Part shown: positions 11,281 to 21,972 of the stretch, in pieces
How positions within the stretch are numbered: position 1 is the stretch's first letter
Layout of the letters: every line of letters begins with the position of its first letter
NCBI GenBank assembly: GCA_001972305.1
Contig: BDDD01002050.1
Span: forward strand, 129,325-193,324
Direction: 5' to 3'
Source: Cephalotus follicularis
Taxonomy: Eukaryota > Streptophyta > Magnoliopsida > Oxalidales > Cephalotaceae
Length of the DNA: 64,000 nt
The notes under the pieces: model-generated
What the model was told of the DNA's origin: nothing
Databases searched by the model: none
What the model saw: the letters and a program-made list of their open reading frames with translations, nothing else
Made by a program: the position numbers and the translations under genes

Positions 11281-11649
11281 GATGAGCTTGTATTAAAGCT
11301 TTAGGTGCTCCTCGGACTTCTCAGATTGGGGACTTTCGTCTGCTTGAGACTTTAGTCTACTTTGGTGCTTAGTTTGTTCGAGACTTGGTGAGCTCCGATC
11401 CTATATTAAGGCATGCTCTGATCACTCCCTTGGGAGTCTTCTTTGTCATCCCTGTTGGGGGTGTGATCTGACAAGCTTGTATAAAATCTTTTGTTTAGGG
11501 AACTTGTTGGAAGCTGTTCAGAGGTTTAAGGACGTGAACATTGGACCTCCTGTCCCTTGCAAAATTGGAACTACTATATTGGAACTGATCTTTTTTTAGA
11601 AAACTTCTCTTTATTGACGTTCTTGAACATTTGTACATTTTTACAATCT

Positions 11650-12431
11650 TCATTGGTAATACTTCCTTAGATGCTCGGCATTCCAAGACCTAGGAATCTT
11701 CCTGTACCCTAGAGTTTTAAGTTTGAATGTTCCTGGTAGGAGCACTTTCTTCACCTTATAGGGTCCCTCCCAATTAGGAGCTAATTTTCCTCTTGTGCCA
11801 GTAGGATCAGGGATTGCCGCATTACGGAGGACTAAGTCTCCTTCCCTTAGTGGTCTGGGGTGGTTTACCCTTTTATTGTAATAGTAGCTCACCCTCTGTT
11901 GATAGGCTGCTACTCTGATTGTACCTTTATCTCTACGCTCTTCCACTAAGTCGAGGAGGTTCCTCAACCCTTCTTCGTTATTGGTTTCATTGAAATGCAC
12001 AACTCTAGGAGAGAGCACCCCAATCTCCACCAGTATCATAGCTTTTGATCCAAAACAAAGGCTAAATGGGGACTCACCAGTTGTTGTCCAAGGAGTGGTT
12101 CTATAAGCCCACAACACACTTTGTAGTTCCTCTGTCCATCGTCCTTTGCTATCTTCGAGGTGTTTTGTCAACCCTAAGATGATCTCTCTGTTAATGACCT
12201 CTTCTTGGCCAATGCTCTAGGGGTAGGCTACCGATGCAAGCCTATGCTCAATCCTCTATTCTTTGCAAAATTCTCGGAAAGCTTGGCAATCAAACAGCTT
12301 TCCATTATCAAAGATAATTACTCTTGGGACTCCAAATCTGCAAATGATTGACTTCCAGACAAATCTCTCCATCTTTCTCTCTGTTATTGTAGCCATGGGC
12401 TCCGCTTCTACCCATTTGGTGAAGTAGTCCA
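11650..12431 (-). pseudogene. E2 integrase core and C-terminus (Tat gypsy)
   Basis: The minus strand reads YFTKWVEAEPMATITERKM, then CRFGVPRVIIFDNGKLF (second catalytic Asp), IGQEEVINREI (catalytic Glu) and, over 12171-11650, an uninterrupted 173-residue C-terminal part with SVLWAYRTT, SPFSLCFGSKA, GKLAPNWEGPYKV and ends NAEHLRKYYQ. Two in-frame stops occur near 12240 and 12210 (E-stop-RIEH and YP-stop-SIGQ). The N-terminal zinc domain and first catalytic Asp are at 29897-30160, across the E3 insertion. The triad D, D, E is preserved. Confidence 0.88.
12427..12431. repeat. Target-site duplication of E3, left copy
   Basis: GTCCA just before the E3 LTR start TGACACTCCC. The same GTCCA follows its end at 29897-29901. 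The sequence lies in the VVDYF codons of the E2 integrase. Confidence 0.95.
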
Positions 12432-13544
12432 TGACACTCCCTGTTCTCGACCACCCCCGCCGGAAGATAGCTGTGCCAGGAGGAAGGATCCTCCACCTGG
12501 ATCCCTAACCTCATCCACCAAAACATCAACACTCAAAAGCTCAATGCTCAAGCTGAGGAAGCAGGCATGAAAACGCACAGCAGAGCAGAACGCTACTCTC
12601 CAAACGAACACGTACTCTAAGGTATTAAACAAACAATGCTCGAGCACAAAAACGATAGCGTATTACTAACCTTAAGCCTGGGATTAACTCAAAATCCCAG
12701 GGACAAACGCCTTGCAGAGGACAACCAAGGAAGATCTCATAACCTAAAAGCATATAAAACATCCAAGTAAAAAAAAATTTACACGATCCTCTGAAAAAAT
12801 GCCGTGGACCCCCATCTTGCAGGAAACCTATACAAGAAATAACAAAAGAGATTACAGATCTTATCATCAAAAGAATCTATACAAAAACCACCAAGAATGC
12901 CCCAAAATGCATGAAGGTTGCGCTTGGCCGAGGAGCCATCCTAGGGTGCTTGGGTCAGACATCTACCTCAGTTCACAGGCTTTCTCTTAGTGGATCTCTA
13001 GAACTCCGTAACCTTGCTTCCTAGGCACAAAAAACTGAGAGGGATTAGTCCAACTGACTAGTGAGTAAGATCAAGGAAATTCCTGAGCAACCCACCACCA
13101 CTGGGTGCTAAGAACAAGGTAACGTGCCATGCCCCAACTGGGTCGAGGACGCTACATAACCACTATTTGACAAAAGAAACGCAGAGGTGAACATGTACAA
13201 GAATATCAACAACGGGATAAAGTCCGAGGAGACGTCAGAAGTACCAAACTCAATGACTAACCTCGAGGAAAGATATTATCAAGAAGTTATAAAGTATCCA
13301 AGGATCAACAAACGATCAAACCTTAAGGATCAACAATTATCAAGAGAACTCCTGGTACTGTATCAATCACAAGCACAATTACACACACACACATGCACAC
13401 ATCATACTCACACATTTCCATAGCCGGAACCACCTCGGCAAGCACAAGTAACAGCTCCACTAAAATCCATCAACGTGGTCATGGGCTACAGGACTGTACA
13501 CTTCCCTCATATACGCATATAGATACCCACTTTTAGAGCACCGT

Positions 13545-13740
13545 ATGAACATCGATGGAAGGGCTCCCGAGCACACCTTCCTCGGCAATCACACTTTGAC
13601 ACACCTCTCTACATGAACATCGATCGAAGGGCTATACAAGCACTCCCTCGTCGGCAATCATGAGTTTAGTACTACACCATTTGAACATCAATCGAGAAGC
13701 TACCTCGTCGGAAATCATATAGCGCTAATATCGTCCAAGG
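13545..13740. repeat. Three 69-bp repeats in the E3 LTR
   Basis: Units start at about 13545, 13613 and 13682. Each begins TGAACATC(G/A)AT and ends CTCG(T/G)CGG(C/A)AATCA. The right LTR keeps the same array at about 28540-28735. Confidence 0.7.
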
Positions 13741-14523
13741 GACAATCACCACTCAACTCTACCTTTGACGAGATGACAGAGGAGAACTTCAGCTTAGAGG
13801 AAAGTGTATCACCACTTAGACCATCTCGGCCGGCAATCTCATGTCAGAGGACTCCATCATGGCTTGATTAAGAAGGTAGCGGATCCTCAGCTACCCTCAT
13901 GCATCATTCCGTCATAGACCAACGAAATTAGCATTTCCGGGCATGGACCCAGGCACTGTCACACCCAACAGTTCATCATAGACAATGGCACTGCTGAATT
14001 GAATTGGGATCGAACGCCCACTCTTCTGCCTGCCAGAACAAGCCTCACACATATCCATGTACCAGTAACCAGTATCCAGGGAAAACAACACATGATATCA
14101 AGAAAGTATGAAATACATAATCAAGAAAACGAAAACAACAAGTTCAACCCAACATCGAGTCCTTTGCTCAAAACACAGTATTTCACATGCAACAACAATA
14201 AGACAATAGGAGAACAAATCCCTGTCAGATGATATCAATTTAATAGGCATATTAAGCAATAACTCTTAGTATCAATTGATAGAATGGGAACATGCCACTC
14301 GCCAGTATCGGCAGTTTCCTCAGGCTAGCTTCCTTTTTGTGCGGACTCGGCGCTTGGATCCTCCTCTTCAAGATCAACACACAACAACTCTTAGCTACCA
14401 TCATCAAACGTTCTCAGGTCATGCATGATCCACACACATGCATAAGAACCATGACGAAGCACTTCCTCAGCCTCACAGGCCATTAGTGCACCATCAATCG
14501 GAACGCATCACAACGTACTGAGG

Positions 14524-14528
14524 AGAAC
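14524..14528. repeat. Target-site duplication of E4, left copy
   Basis: AGAAC immediately before TGTAACGCCCC. It is repeated at 22118-22122 directly after the E4 end GGTGTGACA. Without E4 and one copy the E3 LTR reads through as in its right LTR. Confidence 0.95.
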
Positions 14529-15844
14529 TGTAACGCCCCAGATTTTCATGTATTATAATTTCACAATGTATTTGTACTTTTGAATTGTGGAATTAATAAA
14601 GGATGGATTTTCAGAATTTGGTGATGTTTTCCCATCTCTATAATGTTGAATTTTAAAGTAATTATGCTAAAAGAATGTTAAAAGGCTAAAACGACGTTGT
14701 TCTGGGGGAAACACATCGACGTCTTTAGAATGACGTCGACGCCTTTGAGGCAAAAGGGTGCACGTAGTTGCATGCACATACACATCGATCCGGAGGAGGA
14801 CATCGACGTCCTCGTGTAAACTGATGAATGACATCGACGTCTTTGGAAAGACGTCGACGCCTTAACTTCGAATGTCATGCATGTTACTCTGCTGACAAAT
14901 AACGTGCAAGGGGATTGGGGTAAGAGCCTTTTGCAGGTGCCTTGAGGCATGCATGGGGACGTGTTGGTCATGCACATGCCTCCCTAACCTGCATGACTAA
15001 GGTTGTGAGGACAAGTGTGGCATGAGCGGGTGCATGTAACAAGGGCAAGAAGAAAAGGGACATGTGTGCTGGGGATGGAGGGTTAGAATGAAGGTGGTAC
15101 TGTTTGGCATGAAGGATTAGACAAGGACTGCGAAACGAACCCAGCTACTGCATGCAGAGGTAGGGGTGTATCCTAGACACATGTGACCTGCAAACAAACA
15201 CAGAGGAAGAAGAAAGGAGAGTGTGTTGCATAAAAGACAGCCTCCACCTCCTACGTTTGGCTGTTATTGTTTAAGAAGAACCAGACACTTGAGAGAGACA
15301 CTGTGAGTGTGAGAAAACAGAAAGTAAAGGAGAGAAAACATTTCCACCATTGTTGTGCTTGGAGCGTGGAGCTACTAGTGCAGCTACGGGACGGACCTAG
15401 AGGGGCTGCTGTGACCAGTTGGAACACAAAGAGGTGGACTTTCCAGTTCCTAACGTGGAACAAAAGGTAGGGGAAAGCCATAACTGTAATCTTGAGTTTG
15501 ATATTCATGCATGGTCTATGATTTTGAGTGTATGAAATGCATGATTCTTGAACTGATTTTGTTACTGGATTGATGCCATGATATGCTAGATATGTTATGA
15601 GTATCTGCATGTTGATTTCCTACCTCGATTACCTGTTATTATGCATGATTATGGGTTGTTAAGGCTGCTGTGTGTTAAGTCATGAGGAAGAAGACGACTG
15701 CTACTAGATAGACATCGACGCCTTTTAATGAACATCGACGTCTTTTTAGTTTTGCCTCGTTACTGATTGAAAGGGATCGACCTCTATGGAAAGACATCGA
15801 CGCCTTAGACTACCTGCCTGGGTTTTGACGTGTTACACGTCGAC
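14529..15844 (+). repeat. E4 5' LTR, truncated
   Basis: Matches 19267-20604 of the 3' LTR and then stops at ACACGTCGAC, after which protease codons (TSVVGG) follow. About 1.5 kb of LTR, including the conserved hairpin near its 3' end, is gone. A TATA-like GCATAAAAGA is at 15228-15237. Palindromic motif clusters lie at 14712-14863 and 15710-15806. Confidence 0.92.
14712..14863. repeat. Palindromic GACGTC/GTCGAC motif cluster (E4 5' LTR, U3)
   Basis: Five copies of a motif related to ACATCGACGTCTTT or GACGTCGACGCCTT. Two of them form the pair ACATCGACGTCTTT-GGA-AAGACGTCGACGCC (14831-14861), an imperfect inverted repeat. It lies upstream of the TATA-like sequence. The 3' LTR counterpart is 19449-19600. 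Confidence 0.8.
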
Positions 15845-16325
15845 TTCTGTTGTTGGAGGTACTCTGTATATATATGGTTATTCTGCTAGAGTACTGATGG
15901 ATTCTGGAGCATTACATTCATTTATATCTGCACGTTTTGCATCTTGGTTAGATGTCACCCCTGACTGTATGTCTTATATACTTGATGTGAGCACACCGAC
16001 TGGGACTTCTATGTATACTGACTCGGTATATAGAGGTTGTGAGATGTCTATGGCAGGCATTCCTTTGTATGCAGATTTGATAGTGCTGCCTATCCATGAA
16101 TTCGATGTGATATTGGGGATGGATTGCCTATCGGCACACCGTGCTCTTATGGATTGCTACCATGAGACTGTGGATTTTTGTCTGCCCGACTGAACGACTT
16201 TCCGGTTCAAGGGAGACAAAGGGTTCTCGACACTGATCATATCGTTTATTCGTGCTTCGAGATACCTAGAGAAGGGATGCGAGAGATATCTAGCCTATGT
16301 TATTGATCGAAGGAAGGAGAAAGGC
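15845..16325 (+). pseudogene. E4 protease
   Basis: TSVVGGTLYIYGYSARVLMD begins an aspartic protease domain with the active-site triad DSG in LMDSGALHSFIS, then DFD-like EFDVILGMDCLSAHRALMD. The frame ends at TGA (16191-16193) in place of the Gly in CLPDGTTF of E7. It is fused upstream to LTR sequence, so an open frame from 15786 is a chimera rather than a real start. The region up to 16325 leads into RT with [11 protein letters not shown]. Confidence 0.85.
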
Positions 16326-17240
16326 TTGAGCTTGGAGGAAATTCCAGTTGTGTGCGAATTTTCGGATGTGTTTCCTGATGACTTGGGGTCCTTACCACCC
16401 AAGAGGAGTATGGAGTTCGTTATTGATCTTGTTCCTGGAACGGCTCCTATCTCTAAATCACCCTATCAGATGGCTCCGGCTGAGTTGCGAGAGCTGAAGC
16501 TACAGTTACAAGACCTGATTAACAAGGGTTTTGTTAGACCCAGTGTTTCTCCGTGGGGAGCACCGGTACTGTTTGTCAAGAAGAAGGATGGGTCGATGAG
16601 GCTCTGTATCGATTACCAAATGTTGAACAAAGCAACCATCAAGAATACATATCGTTTACCCCACATTGAGGATTTGTTTGATCAGTTGCAAGGATCGAGG
16701 GTGTTTTCCAAGCTCGATTTGAGATCGGGTTACCACCAGTTGAGAGTAAGGGAAGGAGACATAGAGAAGACTGCCTTCCGGACACGGTATGGTCACTACG
16801 AGTTCTTGGTGATGCCTTTCAGTGTTACCAATGCACTGGCAGCTTTCATGTCATTGGTGAATGACGTATTTTGACCGTACTTGGACCAGTTTGTCGTGGT
16901 ATTCATTGATGATATACTGGTATACTCGAGGAGTGAGGAGGAGCACACTCGGCATCTGAGGATGGTATTGCAGGTTCTCAGAGAACACTGATTGTATGCC
17001 AAGTTCGGCAAGTGCGAGTTCTGGCTTGACCATGTGATCTTTCTCGGTCACATAGTATCTGGAGAAGGCTTGACGGTGGATCCGTCAAAGACCGAAGTGG
17101 TGAGAGACTGGCCACAACCAAAGAATGTGACGGAGGTGCGTAGTTTCCTTGGTTTGGCGGGATATTACCGGAGGTCTATCCAGAATTTTTCTAGGATAGC
17201 TGAACCCTTGACCAGACTGACCCAGAAGAAGACTCTTTTC
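16326..17240 (+). pseudogene. E4 reverse transcriptase
   Basis: Gypsy RT starting near [19 protein letters not shown], with [34 protein letters not shown] (first catalytic Asp), [13 protein letters not shown] and the FIDD box in [12 protein letters not shown] at about 16902. Stops at 16874 (F-stop-PYLDQF) and near 16990 (H-stop-LYAKFG) break it, but the catalytic residues remain. The C-terminal part reaches the RT connection domain ([18 protein letters not shown]). Confidence 0.9.
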
Positions 17241-17700
17241 GTCTGGGACGAAGACTGTGAGACTAGTTTTTTTGAGCTGAAGGACCGGTTAGTTTCCGCT
17301 ATTGTCTTGGCATTACCTGATGGTAATGAAGGCTTTGCAGTCTACAGCGATGCATTGGGTAAGGGCTTGGGCTGTGTGTTGATGCAGCGAGGCAGAGTGA
17401 TTGTATATGCCTCGAGGAAGCTTAAGCCGTATGAAGAAAACTACCCGACTCATGACCCTGAGCTTGCAGCTATTATCTTCGCCCTTCAGAATTGGACGCA
17501 CTACCTTTATGGGGCGCAGTTTGAGATCTTTACCGATCATAAAAGCTTGAGGTATCTGTTTTGTCAAGATACACTGAACATGAGACAGCGCAGGTGGGTA
17601 GAGTTCTTCAATGACTATGATTGCAGTGTCCAGTATCACCCGGGGAAGGCAAATATGGTCGCTGATGCCTTGAGCCATAAGGCTATGCTTGCTAGTGCAA
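17241..17700 (+). pseudogene. E4 RNase H
   Basis: Open frame with [19 protein letters not shown] (first Asp), [15 protein letters not shown] (Glu), [11 protein letters not shown] (Asp) and [10 protein letters not shown] (final Asp), so the gypsy RNase H active site looks intact. It is continuous with the RT end and integrase start in one frame (16992-18119). Confidence 0.88.
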
Positions 17701-19221
17701 TGGTGTCACAATGGAAGATGCTGGAAGACTTCCAAGAATGGTCTCCATTCAATCAGTCACCGGGGATCTTTCTAGACGACATGCGGGTAGAACCAGTGTT
17801 ACTGCATCACATCAAAGATACACAACCACATGATCCTGAATTGCAACGAATTCAAGAGAATCTGGATTCGGATTCTGACTTTAGAGTACATGATGATGGT
17901 ATTATGAGATATCGGGGGCGTGTATGTCTTCCGAATGAGCCTAGACTGAAGGATGAGCTACTCCATGAGGCTCATAAATCTCTGTACAGTATTCATCCTG
18001 GTAGCACAAAAATGTATCAAGACATGAAGAAGTGTTACTGGTGGCCTGGCAAGAAGCGGGAGATCGCTGAGTTTGTGGCGAGGTGTTTGACTTGCCAGAC
18101 AGTTAAGGCCGAGCACTAGAGACCGGCAGGTTTGCTGCAACCCTTGCCAATTCCAGAGTGGAAGTGGGAACATGTTACGATGGATTTCGTTTCGGGTTTT
18201 CCTCTGACTCGGAACCTTCATAATGCCGTGTGGGTCATCGTGGATAGACTCACCAAATCAGCACACTTTCTGCCTACACACGTTACTGATCCTGCGAGCA
18301 AGCTAGCTCGATTGTATGTGAAGGAGATAGTGAGATTACACGGTGTTCCAGTCAGTATCGTATGTGACAGAGATGCCATCTTCACTTCCAACTACTGGAA
18401 GATGTTTCAGACAGCTTTCGGGATGAATGTTGAACCTGAGTACTGCATTCCACCCTCAGACCGATGGGCAGTCTGAGCATACCATCCAGACCCTGGAGGA
18501 TATGCTACGGGCCTGTGTTATTGATTTTGCTGGTACTTGGGAGGATCACATTCCTCTGATAGAGTTCTCTTACAGCAACAGCTATCACTCCAGTATCGGC
18601 ATGGCACCGTTTGAGGCACTGTATGGGAGGAAGTGCATATCTCATGTGTGTTTGGATGAGGTCGGGGAGCGACCTTTACTCGGGACTGAGTTAGTGGAGG
18701 AAACTTCAGAGAAGATTAGGTCGATCAAGGAGAAGCTGCTTGCTGCTCAGAGCCGACAGAAGAGCTATGCGGACAGTGTCAAGAGGAGGCCTTTAACCTT
18801 CAGCGTGGGTGATCATGTGTTCTTGAAGGTTTCACCATGGAAGGGCGTGCAAAGGTTTGGGAGAAAGGGCAAATTAGCTCCTCACTACATTGGTCCTTTC
18901 CAGATTCTGGAAAGAGTTGGGGAGGTATCCTACCAGCTTGCCTTACCTCCTGCACTGTCAAACGTGCATGACGTCTTCCATGTATCGATGCTGAGGAGAT
19001 ATGTCCCAGACCCGTCACATGTCCTGGATCATGATACTGTTCCGATGCGAGATGATCTATCTTGTGAGGAGTTGCCTGTGCGGATTCTTGATCGGAAGAC
19101 GCAGACTTTGAGGAAGAGAACCATTTCCATGGTCAAGGTTCAATGGCAGTTTCACAAACCTGATGAGGCAACTTGGGAGTGTGAGGAGGACATCCGAGAA
19201 CGCTACCCGCACTTGTTCTAG
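17701..19221 (+). pseudogene. E4 integrase with chromodomain-like tail
   Basis: The zinc domain is visible as [14 protein letters not shown] and [11 protein letters not shown] stop at 18117-18119 follows KAEH. The core has VTMDFVSGFP (Asp), SIVCDRDAIFTSNYW (Asp) and, after a one-base insertion near 18430 that shifts the frame, HPQTDGQSEHTIQT (Glu). The C-terminal part (18427-19221) is open: KLAPHYIGPFQILERVG, VHDVFHVSMLRRYVPDPSH, then MVKVQWQFHKPDEATWE, the chromodomain-like end typical of this chromovirus group. Confidence 0.9.
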
Positions 19222-19252
19222 ATTTGTTTTAATTTCGAGGACGATATTCCTT

Positions 19253-19266
19253 GAAGGAGGGGTGGA
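19253..19266 (+). other. E4 polypurine tract
   Basis: GAAGGAGGGGTGGA directly before the 3' LTR start TGTAACGCCC. Confidence 0.85.
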
Positions 19267-19448
19267 TGTAACGCCCGAGATTTTCATGTATTATAATTTC
19301 ATAATGTATTTATACTTTTGAATTGTGGAATTAATAAATGATGGATTTTCCGAATTTGGTGATGTTTTCCCATCTCTATAATGTTGAATTTTAAAGTAAT
19401 TATGCTAAAAGAATGTTAAAAGGCTAAAACGACGCTGTTCTGGGGGAA

Positions 19449-19600
19449 ACACGTCGATGTCTTTAGAATGACGTCGACGCCTTTGAGGCAAAAGGGCGCA
19501 CGTAGCTGCATGCACATGCACATCGATCCGGAGGAGGACATCAATGTCCTCGTGTAAACTGATGAATGACATCGACGTCTTTGGAAAGATGTCGATGCCT
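19449..19600. repeat. Palindromic motif cluster (E4 3' LTR, U3)
   Basis: Same positions as the 5' LTR cluster. Several copies differ from it by C/T or G/A changes within CpG (CGACGTC versus CGATGTC), the pattern expected from methylation and deamination. Confidence 0.75.
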
Positions 19601-19965
19601 TAACTTCGAATGTCATGCATATTACTCTGCTGACAAATAACGTGGAAGGGGATTGGGGTAAGAGCCTTTTGCAGGCACCTTGAGGCATGCATGGGAACGT
19701 GTTGGTCATGCACATGCCTCCCTAACCTGCATGACTGAGGTTGTGAGGACAAGTGTGGCATGAGTGGGTGCATGCAACAAGGGCAAGAAGAAAAGGGACA
19801 TGTGTGTTGGGAATGGAGGATTAGAATGAAGGTGGTACTGTCTGGCATGAAGGCTTAGACAAGGACTGAGAAACGAACCCAGCTACTGCATGCAGAGGTG
19901 GGGGTGTATCCTAGACACATGTGACCTGCAAACAAACACAGAGGAAGAAGAAAGGAGAGTGTGTT

Positions 19966-19975
19966 GCATAAAAGA
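19966..19975 (+). promoter_or_regulatory. TATA-like sequence in the E4 3' LTR
   Basis: GCATAAAAGA follows a purine-rich stretch and precedes a pyrimidine-rich CAGCCTCCACCTCCTACC. The same arrangement is at 15228 in the 5' LTR, and the E7 LTR has a similar GCATAAAACTCCC near 38906. Likely core promoter; the transcription start is not determined. Confidence 0.5.
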
Positions 19976-20097
19976 CAGCCTCCACCTCCTACCTTCGGCT
20001 GTTATTTTTTGAGAAGAACCAGACACTTGAGAGAGACACTGTGAATGTGAGAAAACAGAAAGTAAAGGAGAGAAAACATTTCCACCATTGTTGTGCT

Positions 20098-20132
20098 TGG
20101 AGCTTGGAGCTTGGAGCTTGGAGCTTGGAGCT
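20098..20132. repeat. 7-bp microsatellite (GCTTGGA) in the E4 3' LTR
   Basis: Four to five copies of GCTTGGA, where the 5' LTR has GCTTGGAGCGTGGAGC (about two). The repeat changed in length after insertion. Confidence 0.8.
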
Positions 20133-20469
20133 ACTAGTGCAGCTACGGGACGGACCTAGAGGGGCTGCTGTGACCGGTTGGAACGCAAAAAGGTGGACTT
20201 TCCAGTTCCTAACGTGGAACAAAAGGTAGGGGAAAGCCATAACTGTAATCTCGAGTTTGATATTCATGCATGGTCTATGATTTTGGGTGTATGAAATGCA
20301 TGATTCTTGAACTGATTTTTTTACTGGATTGATGCCATGATATGCTAGATATGTTATGAGTATCTGCATGTTGGTTTCCTACCTTGATTACCTGTTATTA
20401 TGCATGATTATGGGTTGTTAAGGCTGCTGTGTGTTAAGTCGTGAGGAAGAAGACGACTGCTGCTAGATA

Positions 20470-20797
20470 GACATCGATGCCTTTTAATGAACATCGACGT
20501 CTTTTTAGTTTTGCCTTGTTACTGATTGAAAGGGATCGACGTCTATGGAAAGACATCGACGCCTTAGACTACCTGCCTGGGTTTTGACGTGTTACACGTC
20601 GACGCCTAAGGTTCCTACCTTAACGCGTTGACGCCGTCAACAACACGCTGTTGTTTTAAGGTTCCAGACCTTGAGCGTCGACGCGTATGGATTGGACATC
20701 GACGCCTTCTCTGCAGAACGCGCTGACCTTAAAGACTTGGACATCGACACCTGTTGGAAAAGACATCGACGCCTTTTGGATAGACATCGACCTCTTT
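20470..20797. repeat. Second palindromic motif cluster (E4 3' LTR, downstream of TATA)
   Basis: About ten copies related to ACATCGACGCCTT or CACGTCGACGCC, including ACACGTCGACGCCTAAGG, GAGCGTCGACGCG and GGACATCGACGCCTTC. It lies roughly 500-830 bp after the TATA-like box, so probably in the transcribed leader. The 5' LTR keeps only its first third (15710-15844). Confidence 0.8.
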
Positions 20798-21944
20798 GCC
20801 ACTGTTTGGGGTTTTCTTCATTTAACGATACGAAACGATCCCGATTCCTGTTAGAATGCATTTGAGCATATGTATGCATTGCATATGCACTGTTTACTGC
20901 CTGATTGTATACTGTTTGTGAATTGTTTATGATTTCTAAAGTATTGGTATTTAGAAATGCATATATGAACTCGGAATAGGATATTTTGAGTATGAAAATA
21001 TGTATTGGTTAAATAACGTATTTTCGACCGAACTGATAAACAATTTACACTACTGAAACTGTTTATGGGTATTTTCTACTGAAAATGTCTATTTTCAAAT
21101 GCTGTCACTTTTGGAAACATTTTGGAAAACAACTGCCTATTGTCGATCTAAACGATCATTACTGTTTACTGTACTGTTACTTTTTGAATTCATTGTTTGC
21201 TCTGTGAATTGCTATGTGTTTGTGTTTGCGCTACTAGTTGCATGGCGGAGGCTGCCAGCGCCGACTAGTGGTAGGGTTGTACCTAGGGGCCAGGAGCATG
21301 GCTAGGTGACTCACTGTACTGTTGCCTCGCTCGGTCGCCTGATGTAGGGGCTGGAGTGGGAGTGTAGCGTGGGGCCAGGAATTGGCGGCGCTATATACTG
21401 CCTGTTGTGGTCCTATGTGGACATACTGACTGTTGTTGTGGTCCTATGCGGACATACTGTACTGCCTGTTGGTCCTTCTCGGACATTACTGTGTTTGTTG
21501 ATGTAGCCCTGGTCGGGTTACTACTGTACTGTTACTGCATAAGTACATTTCTTATATATGTAACACTGAAATTTATCGTACTGTTAAATATATATATTTT
21601 CATATATATATAAACTGGGGTCTCCACTGCACTGCATCAATTATGTATTCATTACATGACATGCATTTAATGTTAATCCCGAACTGCTTTTATGACTTAG
21701 CCGAGTGAGGACAAAGGCTAACCCCCTACTTTACAGTTTGATGCAGCGGACCTGTTGGGCTGACATGGGCGAAGATCAAGTTGTTGTGTTCTTAATTTTG
21801 CTTCTCCTACTTTGTATTAAACCTGTGTTGGTTATGGTTTTCAGATGTACCATTGTTATGGTTTTGTTACTGATGGAGTTTAAACTTGTACTGTAATTCA
21901 CGCTCCGTTTTATGGGCGATTAACTATGATGACTTGTTTTTTGG

Positions 21945-21972
21945 GTAGCGTGCGGTATGGGACGCACGTTAC
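21945..21972 (+). promoter_or_regulatory. Conserved hairpin near the E4 LTR 3' end
   Basis: GTAGCGTGCG-GTATGGGA-CGCACGTTAC: ten pairs (one G-U) closing an 8-nt loop. The E7 (40879-40906) and E10 (62103-62126) LTRs keep the loop GTATGGGA while the stem sequence changes with pairing preserved. Located about 145 bp before the LTR end, so it would lie in the RNA leader just ahead of the primer site. Confidence 0.65.

Larger units (their letters stand above)
12432..14528 (-). repeat. E3 3' LTR, outer part
   Basis: Matches 27416-29525 of the right LTR. It is interrupted at 14528 by E4 and resumes at 22118. Rejoined it would be about 2457 bp against 2481 bp on the right. It contains a CA-rich stretch near 13381-13425 and the 69-bp repeats at 13545. 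No conserved protein. Confidence 0.93.

Noticed and set aside
14678-14977. Minus-strand frames of about 99 codons duplicated at 14678-14977 and 19416-19715
   Set aside because: Both copies lie in E4 LTRs and are duplicated because the LTR is. They cross the motif cluster and have no protein similarity.
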